Assembly: GCF_000421625.1 (NCBI RefSeq)
Contig: NZ_ATXJ01000006.1
Coordinates: 1-64,000 of the forward strand
Length of the DNA stretch: 64,000 nucleotides
Reading direction: 5' to 3'
Origin: Thermus islandicus DSM 21543
Lineage (GTDB): Bacteria; Deinococcota; Deinococci; Deinococcales; Thermaceae
Shown here: in pieces, positions 15,447 to 24,159 of the stretch
Position numbering within the stretch: the first letter of the stretch is position 1
Layout: every line of letters begins with the position of its first letter
The notes under the pieces: generated by a model
Databases searched by the model: none
What the model saw: only the letters and a program-made list of their open reading frames with translations
What the model was told of the DNA's origin: nothing
Translations under genes and position numbers: made by a program

Positions 15447-16439
15447 ATGGGCAAAAAAGAGCCTTTCACCATACGAGAAATCGCGCGCTTAGCAAACGTT
15501 TCCGTAGGTACGGTTAGCCGGGCCCTGAACGGCCGACCCGGCGTCAGCCCTAAGACTCGGGCGCGCATCCTGGAGCTGGTGCGCACCCTCGGGTTCACCC
15601 CCTCGGCCGCAGCCCGGGAGCTCGTGGGGCGCTCCGCCAGCGTGGGCCTCCTCCTGGCCCCGGGGGTGCGCCGGTACACCCCCTACTTTCTCCTCCTCCT
15701 CGAGGCCCTCTCGGAGGCCCTGGCCCAGGATGGCCTCCGGGTGAAGGAGGTGGCCACGGACCCGTATGGGCTTCCCCTGGAGGAGGCCATGGGCTACATC
15801 CTCCTGGGCGCCCACGACCACGACCCCCGCCTGGAGGAGCTTAGGCGCTCCGGGCGGCCCTTCGTCCTCCTGGGCGCCTACCCCGGCGTCTTCGCCGTGG
15901 CCCCGGACGACGTGGACGGGGGGTACCAGGCCACCCGCCACCTCCTCCAGCTCGGGCACGAGGCGGTGGCCCACCTCACGGGCCACCTCCACCACCAGGC
16001 GGGGCGGGAGCGCCTCCTCGGGTACCGCAAGGCCCTGGAGGAAAGGGGCCTCCCCTTTCGTCCCGAGCTCGTCCTGGACGGAGCCTTTGACCCTCTCGCC
16101 GCCTACCGGGCGGTGCGCCGGGCCTGGGAGGGGGGCCTGCGGTTCACCGCCCTCTTTGCCGCCTCGGACGAGATGGCCCTGGGGGCCAAGGCGGCCCTCG
16201 AGGACCTGGGCCTAAGGGTTCCCTGGGACGTGAGCCTGGTGGGCTACGACGACCTGCCGGAGATCGGGGAAGGCCTCACCACCGTGCACCAGGATATCCC
16301 CACCATCGCCCAAGAGGCGGTGGCCTTGCTCAAGGAGGCCCTTTCGGGCGGAGCGCCCGTAGGCAAGCGGGTGCCCGTGCGCCTGGTGGTGCGGGGCACC
16401 TCCATGCCAAGGGAGGTGGGAGCCAGGGAAACACGGTAG
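15447..16439 (+). CDS. LacI-family transcriptional regulator of the sugar locus
   Basis: 330 residues. N-terminal LacI helix-turn-helix (IREIARLANVSVGTVSRALN), hinge helix SAAARELVGRSASVGLLL, then a periplasmic-binding-protein-like sensor domain ending VSLVGYDDLPEIGEGLTTV. It should bind a sugar and leave its operators. The first 25 codons are unusually AT-rich for this genome (TTA, GTT, AGC) and hide a second operator-like palindrome. The transporter genes follow 46 bases downstream, and the GH130-like gene is divergent. Confidence 0.93.
   Translation: MGKKEPFTIREIARLANVSVGTVSRALNGRPGVSPKTRARILELVRTLGFTPSAAARELVGRSASVGLLLAPGVRRYTPYFLLLLEALSEALAQDGLRVKEVATDPYGLPLEEAMGYILLGAHDHDPRLEELRRSGRPFVLLGAYPGVFAVAPDDVDGGYQATRHLLQLGHEAVAHLTGHLHHQAGRERLLGYRKALEERGLPFRPELVLDGAFDPLAAYRAVRRAWEGGLRFTALFAASDEMALGAKAALEDLGLRVPWDVSLVGYDDLPEIGEGLTTVHQDIPTIAQEAVALLKEALSGGAPVGKRVPVRLVVRGTSMPREVGARETR
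15492..15503. promoter_or_regulatory. Possible second LacI operator inside the lacI gene
   Basis: GCAAACGTTTCC, near-palindromic around a central CG, 58 bp (about 5.5 turns) downstream of the first operator. It requires the rare codons TTA and GTT. A loop between the two sites is possible. Confidence 0.35.
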
Positions 16440-16485
16440 GTCCGCGGCACTTAGGCTAAGGTGGAGCGAAGCGAAAGGAGGTCGT

Positions 16486-17721
16486 ATGCGTAAGGTAGTC
16501 TGGATTCTTCTCGCCCTTTCGGGCCTAGGGGCCCTGGCCCAGACCCAGGTGCGCATCTCGGGCTGGGGTGGAACCGACATCGCCATCGTCAACGGCCTAT
16601 TGAAGGAAGTGGTTCAGCCTAAGCTGGACAAGGAAGGCATCCGGGTGGTTTACGAGCCCATTGAGGGCGACTACACCCAGTGGCTCTTCAACGCCCTCTC
16701 CGCGGGCACGGCTCCGGACCTCTTCTACGTGGACATCTTCTGGTCGGAAAGCCTCTTCGCCACGGGAAAGGTGGAGCCCCTGGACCGCTACTTCTCCAAG
16801 CAGGAGGTGGCCGCGTTCCTGCCCAACCTGGTCCAGGGCTTCACCTATGGGGGCAAGCTCTACGGCATCCCCAAGGACTTCAACACCCTGGCCCTGGAGT
16901 ACAACAAGGACCTCTTTGACGAGGCGGGGGTGAAGTACCCCAACCAGCAGGACACCTGGGAGACCCTTGAGGCCAAGCTCCGCCAGGTGCAGTCCAAGCT
17001 GAAGGACGTGGCCGGGCTTTGCGTGGTGGCCGATTTTGCCCGGTTTGGACCCTTCGCCTTCGCCACCGGCTGGAAGCCCTTTGACGAGAAGGGGCAGACG
17101 GTGCTGGACCAGAACTTCCGCCGGGCCTTTGAGTGGTACACGGGCCTGGTCAAGCGGGGCGCGGCCCGCTTCGCCCAGGACCTGGGGGAGGGCTGGACGG
17201 GGGGATGCTTCGGCGGGGAGAAGGCGGCGGTAGCCCTGGAGGGGGCCTGGATCGCGGGCTTCCTGCGGGACAAGGCGCCCAACCTCAAGTACGGCACCAC
17301 CTTCCTCCCCCTGGACCCCGTGACCCGGAAGCGGGGCAACTTCGTCTTCACGGTCTCCTGGAGCATGAACGCCGCCAGCAAGAACAAGGAGGCGGCGGCC
17401 AAGGTCCTGAAGGCCCTCACCTCGCCTGAGGCCCAGCAATGGGTTCTGGAGCGGGGCCTGGCCATCCCGAGCCGCAAGGCCCTCGCCAACAACCCCTACT
17501 TCCAGCGCCCTGGCAAGGAGCCGGAGCTGAACCGCATCGTCTTCCAGGGCTCCTCCGCCCAGGGAGGGGTGGTCTACCCCTTCAAGTTTAGGGGGTATGG
17601 CGGCGACTGGATGCGGCCCATCAACGACGCCCTGCTGGCGGTGATCACCGGGCAGAAGGGCGTGGACCAGGCGCTGAAAGACGCCCAGGCCGCCCTGGAC
17701 CGGCTCACGGGCAGGAAGTAG
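16486..17721 (+). CDS. Sugar ABC transporter, substrate-binding protein
   Basis: 411 residues. Signal peptide at 1-19 (VVWILLALSGLGALA, cleavage probably ALA/QT). The mature part is a family-1 (MalE/UgpB-like) solute-binding protein: FNALSAGTAPDLFYVDIFW, GKLYGIPKDFNTLALEYNKD (parts), then ALEGAWIAGFLR and the hinge-region SWSMNAASKNKEAA. It binds a sugar or oligosaccharide outside the membrane. SD AAAGGAGGT is strong. A stable hairpin follows the stop, so it is probably made in excess over the permeases. Confidence 0.9.
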   Translation: MRKVVWILLALSGLGALAQTQVRISGWGGTDIAIVNGLLKEVVQPKLDKEGIRVVYEPIEGDYTQWLFNALSAGTAPDLFYVDIFWSESLFATGKVEPLDRYFSKQEVAAFLPNLVQGFTYGGKLYGIPKDFNTLALEYNKDLFDEAGVKYPNQQDTWETLEAKLRQVQSKLKDVAGLCVVADFARFGPFAFATGWKPFDEKGQTVLDQNFRRAFEWYTGLVKRGAARFAQDLGEGWTGGCFGGEKAAVALEGAWIAGFLRDKAPNLKYGTTFLPLDPVTRKRGNFVFTVSWSMNAASKNKEAAAKVLKALTSPEAQQWVLERGLAIPSRKALANNPYFQRPGKEPELNRIVFQGSSAQGGVVYPFKFRGYGGDWMRPINDALLAVITGQKGVDQALKDAQAALDRLTGRK

Positions 17722-17724
17722 GAG

Positions 17725-17759
17725 AAAAGGGGGGGCGGCCCAAGGCCGCCTCCCCTTTT
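17725..17759 (+). terminator. Hairpin between binding protein and permease genes
   Basis: A 16-bp stem (one G-T pair) and 3-nt loop: AAAAGGGGGGGCGGCC, CAA, then its complement ending in CCCCTTTT. It starts three bases after the binding-protein stop. Such partial terminators or 3'-end stabilisers between malE- and malF-type genes set the protein ratio. Confidence 0.75.
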
Positions 17760-17769
17760 GGGAGCGCCC

Positions 17770-18876
17770 ATGCGCCTAAAAGCCCGTACCCTCGAGGCCC
17801 TCTACGCCCTCTTCCTGCTCCTGCCCTTTCTTTTCACCCTTCTCGTCTTCTTCCTTTACGCCTTCCTGCGGGCGGCCTACTTCAGCTTCACCGACTACGA
17901 CCTCTTCTCCCCGCCCCGCTTCGTGGGGGTGGAAAACTACTTGAGGCTTTTCCGGGAACCCCTTTTCCTCACCGCTTTAAAGCACACCCTGGCCTACAGC
18001 CTCGTGGTCACCGCCCTGCAAACCCTTTTCGCCCTGCTCCTGGCCATCGCCCTGAACCGGCCCCTCAAGGGGATCACCGCCTTCCGCACCGTTTACTACC
18101 TTCCCTCGGTGATCTCCACGGCGGCGGCGAGCCTCCTCCTCCTCTGGCTCTTCCAGCGCACCGGGCTCGTGAACCAGGGGCTTTCCTTCCTCCTCGCCCA
18201 CCTCCCCCACCTTCTGTCCCTAGGCCTCCTCTTCCTGGCCTTCCAGGGGGCCCAGGTGGCCTGGGCGCGGCGGAGGGGAGAAGGGGTGGCCTTCTTTGAC
18301 CCCGCCCTGGCCCTCCTCTCCCTGCCCCTCGCCCTCCTCGCGACCTACGCCCTGGGGCTTTTCGGCGTGATCGGGGCCCAGGAGGTGCGGGTGGAGATCC
18401 CCTGGCTCCCCACCACCGCCACCTTTCTCGGCATCCCCTATCCCCTTTGGGCCATCATCCTGATGAACACCTACACCACCATCCCTACCTTCATGGTCCT
18501 CTTCCTCGCCGGGCTCAAGGGCATTCCCCAGAGCCTCTACGAGGCCGCGGCCCTGGACGGGGCGAGCCCTTGGGTCATCTTTAGCCGCATCACCGTGCCC
18601 CTCCTAAGGCCCGTGCTCTTCCTGGTGGTCACCATGGGCCTGATCGGCACGCTGCAGCTCTTTGACCAGGTGCTCTTCGTGGGGGGCTCGGGCGGGGCGC
18701 CCCTCGAGGCGACCATCACCCTGGCCTACTACGTCTACGGCAACGTCTTCCCCTCCGGGGCCGCTCCCCGGGTGGGGTTGGCCTCCGCGGCGGCCCTCTT
18801 CCTGGCGGGGCTCACCCTCCTTGTGGTCCTCCTGCAAAGGCGGTTCGGCGTGAGCGAGAGGGGGTGGGCGGGATGA
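17770..18876 (+). CDS. Sugar ABC transporter permease, MalF type
   Basis: 368 residues from the ATG at 17770; an in-frame TTG at 17758 lies inside the hairpin and is less likely. Hydrophobic throughout; N-terminal FSFTDYDLFSPPRFVGVENY, and the EAA loop EAAALDGASPWVIFSRITVPLLRP (quoted in part: EAAALDGASPWVIF) that contacts the ATPase. Between about 140 and 225 there is an extra hydrophobic stretch not found in ordinary MalF-like proteins of about 290 residues. No ATPase gene is in the locus, so a shared MsmK/MalK-type subunit must serve it. Stop overlaps the next start as ATGA. Confidence 0.9.
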   Translation: MRLKARTLEALYALFLLLPFLFTLLVFFLYAFLRAAYFSFTDYDLFSPPRFVGVENYLRLFREPLFLTALKHTLAYSLVVTALQTLFALLLAIALNRPLKGITAFRTVYYLPSVISTAAASLLLLWLFQRTGLVNQGLSFLLAHLPHLLSLGLLFLAFQGAQVAWARRRGEGVAFFDPALALLSLPLALLATYALGLFGVIGAQEVRVEIPWLPTTATFLGIPYPLWAIILMNTYTTIPTFMVLFLAGLKGIPQSLYEAAALDGASPWVIFSRITVPLLRPVLFLVVTMGLIGTLQLFDQVLFVGGSGGAPLEATITLAYYVYGNVFPSGAAPRVGLASAAALFLAGLTLLVVLLQRRFGVSERGWAG

Positions 18877-20237
18877 ATCCCAAGGAGGCGGCGCGGAGGC
18901 GCTGGGCGAGGCTGGCCTGGATCTACGGCCTGCTCCTCGCCTTCGGCGTCTTCTTCGTTGGCCCCTTCCTCATGGGCTTCCTGGCGAGCCTCAAGGCCAA
19001 CCCCCTGGAGTGGCCCTTCACCCTGAGCTTTGCCCAGGTCCGCCCCAAGAACTGGGCGGCGGCCTTCCGGCTGGGGGGGATGGGAGCGGGGGACCCGTGG
19101 CTTGGCGGCATGCGCCCGGGAAGGGAGGTAACCCTGGAGGTGGCCTACTTCTCCCGCGAGGCGGCCCCGCCGGAGCTTGCCGCCACCATCCCCAGGAGGA
19201 AGCCGGGGGCGGGCATGGGCGCGGTGTTTGAAAGCCCCTACGCCGCCGACTACGTCCGTCTTACGGGTCCCACCCTTGTGGCCAGGCAGCCCGCCCGGCT
19301 GGGGCAGGAGGAGGGGTACGTCTACCGCTACCGGCTCCGGATCGCCTACCCCGGGAAAGGGCCCTACCTGGAGCGGGTCCCCCTGGACCTCGAGGCCCCC
19401 CGCGGGGCCCTTCTCGTGGAGGCCACCCTGGACCCCACCCGGTTTGAGCGGCGGGGCCGGGTGGCGAGCTGGGACAACGTGGCCCCAGGGCTTCTCGGCT
19501 ACGTGTTCCACAACTACGTCCGGGCCTTCCGGGAAACCCGAAGCCTAGAGACGGGGCAGAGCCTCTTCCTGCGCTGGACCCTGAACTCCCTTTTCCTCTC
19601 CCTCGTCAAGGTGCTCACCACCTTGGTCTTTGCCTCCATGGCGGGCTACGCCCTAGCGAGGCTTCGCTTCCCGGGCAGGCAGGCCCTCTTCCTCTTCATG
19701 CTCTTCAGCATGATGGTCCCCGGCCAGGTGACCTTCATCTCCAACTACCTGGTGCTCAAAGACGGCATCTTCGGCCTCTCCAGGCTCTTCGGGGTGGAGA
19801 CCCTCCTCAACACCTACGCCGGGCTCATCCTCTCCGGACTGGTGGGGGCGGGCGCCGTCTTCATCATGAAGCAGTTCTTTGAGTCCATCCCAAGGGAAGT
19901 GGAGGAAGCGGCCCTCATTGACGGGGCTACCCCCCTCCAGACCCTCTTCCGCATCATCCTGCCCATGTCCACCCCGGCCCTGGGGGCCCTGAGCATCCTC
20001 ACCTTCCAGGGAACCTGGAACGAGTTCTTCTGGCCCTTCGTGGTCCTCACGAGCCCTAGGGAGATCTACACCCTTCCCCTCGGCCTCCTCTCCTTCCGCA
20101 ACGCTTACGGCCAGGTGGGGGACTGGGGACTGATCCTGGCCGGGGGGTTTTTCTCCATGGTGCCCGTGCTCATCCTCTTCGCCGCCTTCCAGCGCTACTT
20201 CGTGGAGGGGGTGAGCGTGGGCGCGGTGAAGGAGTGA
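18873..20237 (+). CDS. Sugar ABC transporter permease, MalG type, with a large extracytoplasmic insertion
   Basis: 454 residues against 270-300 for usual MalG homologues. Helix 1 (IYGLLLAFGVFFVGPFLMGF) is followed by FTLSFAQVRPKNW and then by about 150 polar residues (roughly 65-215) before the normal helices resume at LNSLFLSLVKVLTTLVF. The EAA loop is EEAALIDGATPLQTLFRIILP. By topology the insert faces the outside, like the P2 loop of E. coli MalF, and may contact the binding protein. I prefer the ATG at 18873 (ATGA overlap) over a GTG at 18864. Confidence 0.9.
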   Translation: MNPKEAARRRWARLAWIYGLLLAFGVFFVGPFLMGFLASLKANPLEWPFTLSFAQVRPKNWAAAFRLGGMGAGDPWLGGMRPGREVTLEVAYFSREAAPPELAATIPRRKPGAGMGAVFESPYAADYVRLTGPTLVARQPARLGQEEGYVYRYRLRIAYPGKGPYLERVPLDLEAPRGALLVEATLDPTRFERRGRVASWDNVAPGLLGYVFHNYVRAFRETRSLETGQSLFLRWTLNSLFLSLVKVLTTLVFASMAGYALARLRFPGRQALFLFMLFSMMVPGQVTFISNYLVLKDGIFGLSRLFGVETLLNTYAGLILSGLVGAGAVFIMKQFFESIPREVEEAALIDGATPLQTLFRIILPMSTPALGALSILTFQGTWNEFFWPFVVLTSPREIYTLPLGLLSFRNAYGQVGDWGLILAGGFFSMVPVLILFAAFQRYFVEGVSVGAVKE

Positions 20238-20240
20238 GCC

Positions 20241-22025
20241 GTGGTCCTTCCCCTCAAAGAAGACGACACCTACCTGGTGCTGAACGAGCGGGGCTTCGCC
20301 GAAGGGGGGGCGGAGGGCTTCTACCGCCACGACACCCGCTTCCTCGCCCGCTACCGCCTCCGCCTCCCCGAGGGCTTCGCCCTGCTGCAAAGCCGATCCC
20401 CGAGACCCGACCGCCTGGTCCAGGACTGGGCCCGCTTTCAGGGTCCGGATGGGGAGGTCTTCCTGAGGCGCAGCCTGGTCCTGGCCCGGGGAAGGGTTCG
20501 GGAGGAGCTCCGCTTCCAAAACCTCGGCCCCACCCCTCTGGAGGTGGCGGTGGGGCTGGAGGTGGTGCCGAGCTTTCAGGACCTTTTCCAGGCCCGGGGC
20601 TGGCACGCCTCTACTGGGGAGGTCCCCGGGTTTTCCTACCGCTCCCCGGACGGGGTGGAGCAGCGGGTGGTCCTCTCCCCTCCCCTACCCCCAGAGGGGT
20701 ACAGGCTCTTCCTCCCGCCCCGGGGGGAGGGGGTGTTGGGGTGGGAGGTGGCCCTTGTAAGCCCCCTCGAGGCGGAGGGGACCCTGCCCAGCTACGAGGC
20801 CTTCCTCGCCGCCTTCCCGGAAGGGGAAGGCCGCTTTCGGGAGGCGCTTTCCCAGGCCCTCCTGGACCTGAGGGCCCTCCTCCTCGCCACCCCCGAAGGC
20901 CCCGTGCCCGCCGCGGGCATCCCCTGGTTCGTGGCGCCCTTCGGGCGGGACAGCCTCCTCACCGCCTTCATGCTCCTTCCCTGGGGGAAGGAGGTGGCGA
21001 GGAGCGTCCTCCGCTACCTGGCCAAAAGGCAGGGCGCGGTGTGGGATCCCTTCCGCGAAGAGGAGCCCGGGAAGATCCTCCACGAGGTGCGCCTGGGGGA
21101 GCTCTCCCGCCTGGGCAGGGTACCCTTTGCCCGCTACTACGGCACCGTGGACGCCACCCCCCTCTTCCTGCTCCTTTTGGGCCGGTACCTGGACCTCACC
21201 GGGGACCTTGCCCTGGTGCGGGAGCTTAGGCCCAACTGGGAGGCGGCCCTGGCCTGGATGGAGGCCGCCGACCTGGACGGGGACGGCCTTTTGGAGTTCG
21301 CCCCCTCAGGCGGGGGGCTCAGCGTGCAGTCCTGGAAGGACTCCCACGACTCCATGAGCCATAGGGACGGCCGCCTGGCCGAACCTCCCCTGGCGGTGAG
21401 CGAGGTGCAGGGGTACGCCTACGCCGCCCACCTGGCGGCCAGCACCTTCTACCGGGCCTTTGGGGAGGAGGAGAAGGCCAGGAGGCACCAGCGCCTGGGG
21501 GAGGAGCTCTTCCGCCTCATCCAGGAGCGGTTCTTCCTGGAGGACCTCGGGACCTACGCCCTGGCCTTGGACCGGAGGAAAGAGCCCCTAAGGGTCAAGG
21601 CCTCCGATGCCGGGCACCTCCTCTGGGCAGGGGCCGTTCCCGAGGAAAGGGTGGACGAGCTCCTAAAGACCCTCTTCTCCGAGGAGATGTGGACGGGCTG
21701 GGGCCTGCGCACCCTGGGCGCGAAGGAGGCCCGGTACAACCCCCTTTCCTACCACAACGGCTCCGTCTGGCCCCACGACACCGCCCTCTTCGCCGGGGGG
21801 CTTTTCCGGTACGGCCGGAAGGCCGAGGGGCGCCGGGTGGCCGAGGCCCTTTTAGACCTCGCCCTCTCCCAGCCCGACCTCCGCCTCCCCGAGCTCGTGG
21901 GGGGGTTTCCCCGGGAGGAGGGCCTCCCCCCCGTCCCCTACCCCGTGGCCTGCCGGCCCCAGGCCTGGGACGCGGGGGCGGTGGTCTACCTCTACGCCCT
22001 CTCCCAAGGAGTCAGGTCCTGGTGA
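20241..22025 (+). CDS. Amylo-alpha-1,6-glucosidase / glycogen-debranching-like enzyme
   Basis: 594 residues, GTG start three bases after the permease stop. The N-terminal beta-domain (KEDDTYLVLNERGF, GFYRHDTRFLARY) and C-terminal alpha/alpha barrel (GIPWFVAPFGRDSLLTA, SVQSWKDSHDSM, EVQGYAYAAH, NPLSYHNGSVWPHD) are typical of the COG3408 debranching family. No signal peptide, so it acts on sugar taken up by the transporter. Substrates in this family range from limit dextrins to other alpha-linked oligosaccharides, so I do not fix it. Confidence 0.82.
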   Translation: MVLPLKEDDTYLVLNERGFAEGGAEGFYRHDTRFLARYRLRLPEGFALLQSRSPRPDRLVQDWARFQGPDGEVFLRRSLVLARGRVREELRFQNLGPTPLEVAVGLEVVPSFQDLFQARGWHASTGEVPGFSYRSPDGVEQRVVLSPPLPPEGYRLFLPPRGEGVLGWEVALVSPLEAEGTLPSYEAFLAAFPEGEGRFREALSQALLDLRALLLATPEGPVPAAGIPWFVAPFGRDSLLTAFMLLPWGKEVARSVLRYLAKRQGAVWDPFREEEPGKILHEVRLGELSRLGRVPFARYYGTVDATPLFLLLLGRYLDLTGDLALVRELRPNWEAALAWMEAADLDGDGLLEFAPSGGGLSVQSWKDSHDSMSHRDGRLAEPPLAVSEVQGYAYAAHLAASTFYRAFGEEEKARRHQRLGEELFRLIQERFFLEDLGTYALALDRRKEPLRVKASDAGHLLWAGAVPEERVDELLKTLFSEEMWTGWGLRTLGAKEARYNPLSYHNGSVWPHDTALFAGGLFRYGRKAEGRRVAEALLDLALSQPDLRLPELVGGFPREEGLPPVPYPVACRPQAWDAGAVVYLYALSQGVRSW

Positions 22026-22029
22026 GGGC

Positions 22030-22806
22030 TCAGGCCAGGTGGTTGAGGGGTCCGTGGCCCCGGCCCAGGGAGGGGGCGGTCCTTAGCGCCCGGGTGAGGT
22101 AGGCCTTGGCCCCGGCCACCGCCTCCTCCAAGGGCCTCCCCAAGGCGAGGAGGGCGGCGATGGCGGCGGAAAGGGTACAGCCCGTGCCGTGGGTGTTCCG
22201 GGTCCGCACCCTGGGGGCGGAGAACCGCCGAACGCCCTCCTGGGTGGCGAGGAGATCTACCGCCTCTTCCCCCTCCAGGTGCCCCCCCTTAAGGAGGATG
22301 GCCTGAGGCCCGAGGGCAAGGAGGTCCCAGGCCGCCTCCTCGGCCTCCTCTAGGGTGCGGATGGGCCTACCCAGAAGGGCCTCGGCCTCGAGGCGGTTCG
22401 GGGTGACGAGGGCCGCCAAGGGGAAAAGCCTCTCCTTGAGGGCGGCCACCGCCTCCGGGGTGAGGAGCGGGTCCCCGCTTTTCGCCACCATCACCGGGTC
22501 CACCACCAAAGGCTGGAGGCCGAAGCGGACCACCGCCTCCGCCACCCTCTCCACGATGGCCGCCTCCCCCAAGGCCCCGGTCTTGGCGGCGTGGACGGGA
22601 AGGTCCTGGGCCACGCTCGCGATCTGGGCATAGACCAGGTCTGGGGGAAGAAGGTGCACCCTTTGCACCCCTAGGGTGTTCTGGGCGGTGACCAGGGTGA
22701 GGGCGCTCGCCCCGTAGACCCCAAAGCGGCTAAAGACCTTCAGGTCCGCCTGCACCCCCGCCCCGCCCCCTGAGTCGGAGCCTGCGATCGTCAGGGCTAC
22801 CCTCAT
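22030..22806 (-). CDS. thiD: Hydroxymethylpyrimidine / phosphomethylpyrimidine kinase
   Basis: 258 residues, ribokinase-like fold. [16 protein letters not shown] at the N-terminus, then DPVMVAKSG, and the anion hole/catalytic [15 protein letters not shown] near 215. It phosphorylates HMP to HMP-P and HMP-PP for joining to the thiazole. Last gene of the leftward thiamine operon, 47 bases beyond the transporter gene, and tail-to-tail with the debranching enzyme gene (four bases apart). Confidence 0.95.
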   Translation of the reverse strand: MRVALTIAGSDSGGGAGVQADLKVFSRFGVYGASALTLVTAQNTLGVQRVHLLPPDLVYAQIASVAQDLPVHAAKTGALGEAAIVERVAEAVVRFGLQPLVVDPVMVAKSGDPLLTPEAVAALKERLFPLAALVTPNRLEAEALLGRPIRTLEEAEEAAWDLLALGPQAILLKGGHLEGEEAVDLLATQEGVRRFSAPRVRTRNTHGTGCTLSAAIAALLALGRPLEEAVAGAKAYLTRALRTAPSLGRGHGPLNHLA

Positions 22807-22853
22807 GCTTTTCCCTCATTCCTGCGCTTCATCAGGCTTTTTACCGGGTGGTA

Positions 22854-24155
22854 TCATGCGTCTTCCAAGGGCCGCCCCCGGGTTTCCACCCCGACCCCGT
22901 AGGCGAAAAGGCCCGCAAGAAGGAGGAGCCCCCCGTGGAGGGCCAGGACCCCACCGGGACCCATGAGGGGAAGGAAGGCCCCGGTGGCGTAGGGGGCGAG
23001 GATCCCCCCCACCCGGCCCACCGCCGCCGCCAACCCTGCCCCGCTGCCCCTCAAGGCCGTGGGGAAGAGCTCCGGGGTGTAGGCGTAGATGGCCCCCCAG
23101 GCCCCCAGGTTGAAGAAGGAGAGGAGGCTCCCGTAGAGGAGCACCTCATGGGGGCTTCCCGCCCGGGAGAGCAGGTAGGCGAAGAGGGCGGAAAGGCAAA
23201 GAAAGCCCACGAGGACGGGCCTTCGCCCCAGGCGCTCCACCAAGAAGGCCGCCATCAGGTACCCCGGCACCTGGGCTAGGGTAATGAGAAGGACGTACTC
23301 CAGGGAGCGTACCAGGCCGTACCCCTGGGCCACGAGGAGGGAGGGGAGCCAGATGAAGGCCCCGTAGTACCCGGCGTTCAGGGCGAACCAGGCGAGGGCG
23401 AGGAAGAGGGTGCGCCGTAGGAGGGGGGGGCGGAAGAGGGCGGCGTAGGGGAGGGGACGCGGGGTGGGCTCGGGGAGGGGCTGGGGAAGGGGCCCGCGGA
23501 AGGCCCCCTCCCAGGCCTGGACCAGGGCCTCCGCCTCCTCCACCCGTCCCCGGGCCACGAGCCAACGGGGGGACTCGGGGAGGGAAAGCCTCAGGTAGGC
23601 GGCGTAGAGGGCGGGAAGCGCCCCGGCCAAAAAGGCCGCCCGCCAGCCCAAGGAGGGCACCAGGAGGTAGCCCATGAGGGCGGCCAGGAGCCACCCCACC
23701 GCCCAGAAGGCCTCGAGGAGGACCACCATCCGGCCCCTCTGGGCCTTTGGGCTAAACTCCCCCATGAGGCTTGCCGCCACGGGGAGCTCCGCCCCCAGGC
23801 CCAAGCCGGTGAGGAAGCGGAAGAAGAAGACCCAGGGGAGGCTTGGGGCCAGGGCGGTGAGGAGGCTTCCCACCCCTGCGAGGAAGAGGCTGTACCCCAC
23901 CACCGCCTTCCGGCCCAAGCGGTCCGCAAGCCGCCCTCCAAAGGCCGCTCCCAAGAGCATCCCCAGAAGCCCCGCGCTTCCCAAAAGCCCCGCCTCCTTA
24001 GGGCCCAGGCTGAACTCCCGGGAGAGGGCGGGCAGGGTGAAGCCGATGAGGCCCACGTCCATGGCGTCCAGGGCCCAGCCCAGGCCGAGGAGGAAGAGGA
24101 GCCTAAGGTGGGGCCTCCCCAGGGGCAGGCGGTCCAAGCGGGCAATGGGGTCCAT
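22854..24155 (-). CDS. MFS transporter, NiaP-like (niacin) family
   Basis: 433 residues, 12 predicted helices. It closely follows my memory of Bacillus subtilis NiaP: GLGWALDAMDVGLIGF, LADRLGRK, GLGLGAELPVAASL, LLEAFWAVGWLLAALMGYL, LEYVLLITLAQVPGYLMAA, LLSFFNLGAWGAIYAYTPE. NiaP imports nicotinate or nicotinamide by proton symport. It lies between thiC and thiD under a TPP riboswitch, so import of a thiamine precursor such as HMP is the other option. The broken nadB and nadC genes 15 kb away make a niacin transporter biologically sensible. Confidence 0.75.
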   Translation of the reverse strand: MDPIARLDRLPLGRPHLRLLFLLGLGWALDAMDVGLIGFTLPALSREFSLGPKEAGLLGSAGLLGMLLGAAFGGRLADRLGRKAVVGYSLFLAGVGSLLTALAPSLPWVFFFRFLTGLGLGAELPVAASLMGEFSPKAQRGRMVVLLEAFWAVGWLLAALMGYLLVPSLGWRAAFLAGALPALYAAYLRLSLPESPRWLVARGRVEEAEALVQAWEGAFRGPLPQPLPEPTPRPLPYAALFRPPLLRRTLFLALAWFALNAGYYGAFIWLPSLLVAQGYGLVRSLEYVLLITLAQVPGYLMAAFLVERLGRRPVLVGFLCLSALFAYLLSRAGSPHEVLLYGSLLSFFNLGAWGAIYAYTPELFPTALRGSGAGLAAAVGRVGGILAPYATGAFLPLMGPGGVLALHGGLLLLAGLFAYGVGVETRGRPLEDA

Positions 24156-24159
24156 GGCT

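Noticed and set aside
18194-18250. Separate small gene inside the MalF-type permease
   Set aside because: The additional hydrophobic stretch is in the permease frame and continuous with it.
22854-24155. Assignment of the MFS protein as a sugar or 4-hydroxybenzoate transporter
   Set aside because: It has general AAHS/sugar-porter motifs, but the GLGWALDAMD and FFNLGAWGAIYAYTPE blocks fit NiaP better in my memory; kept as NiaP-like with moderate confidence.
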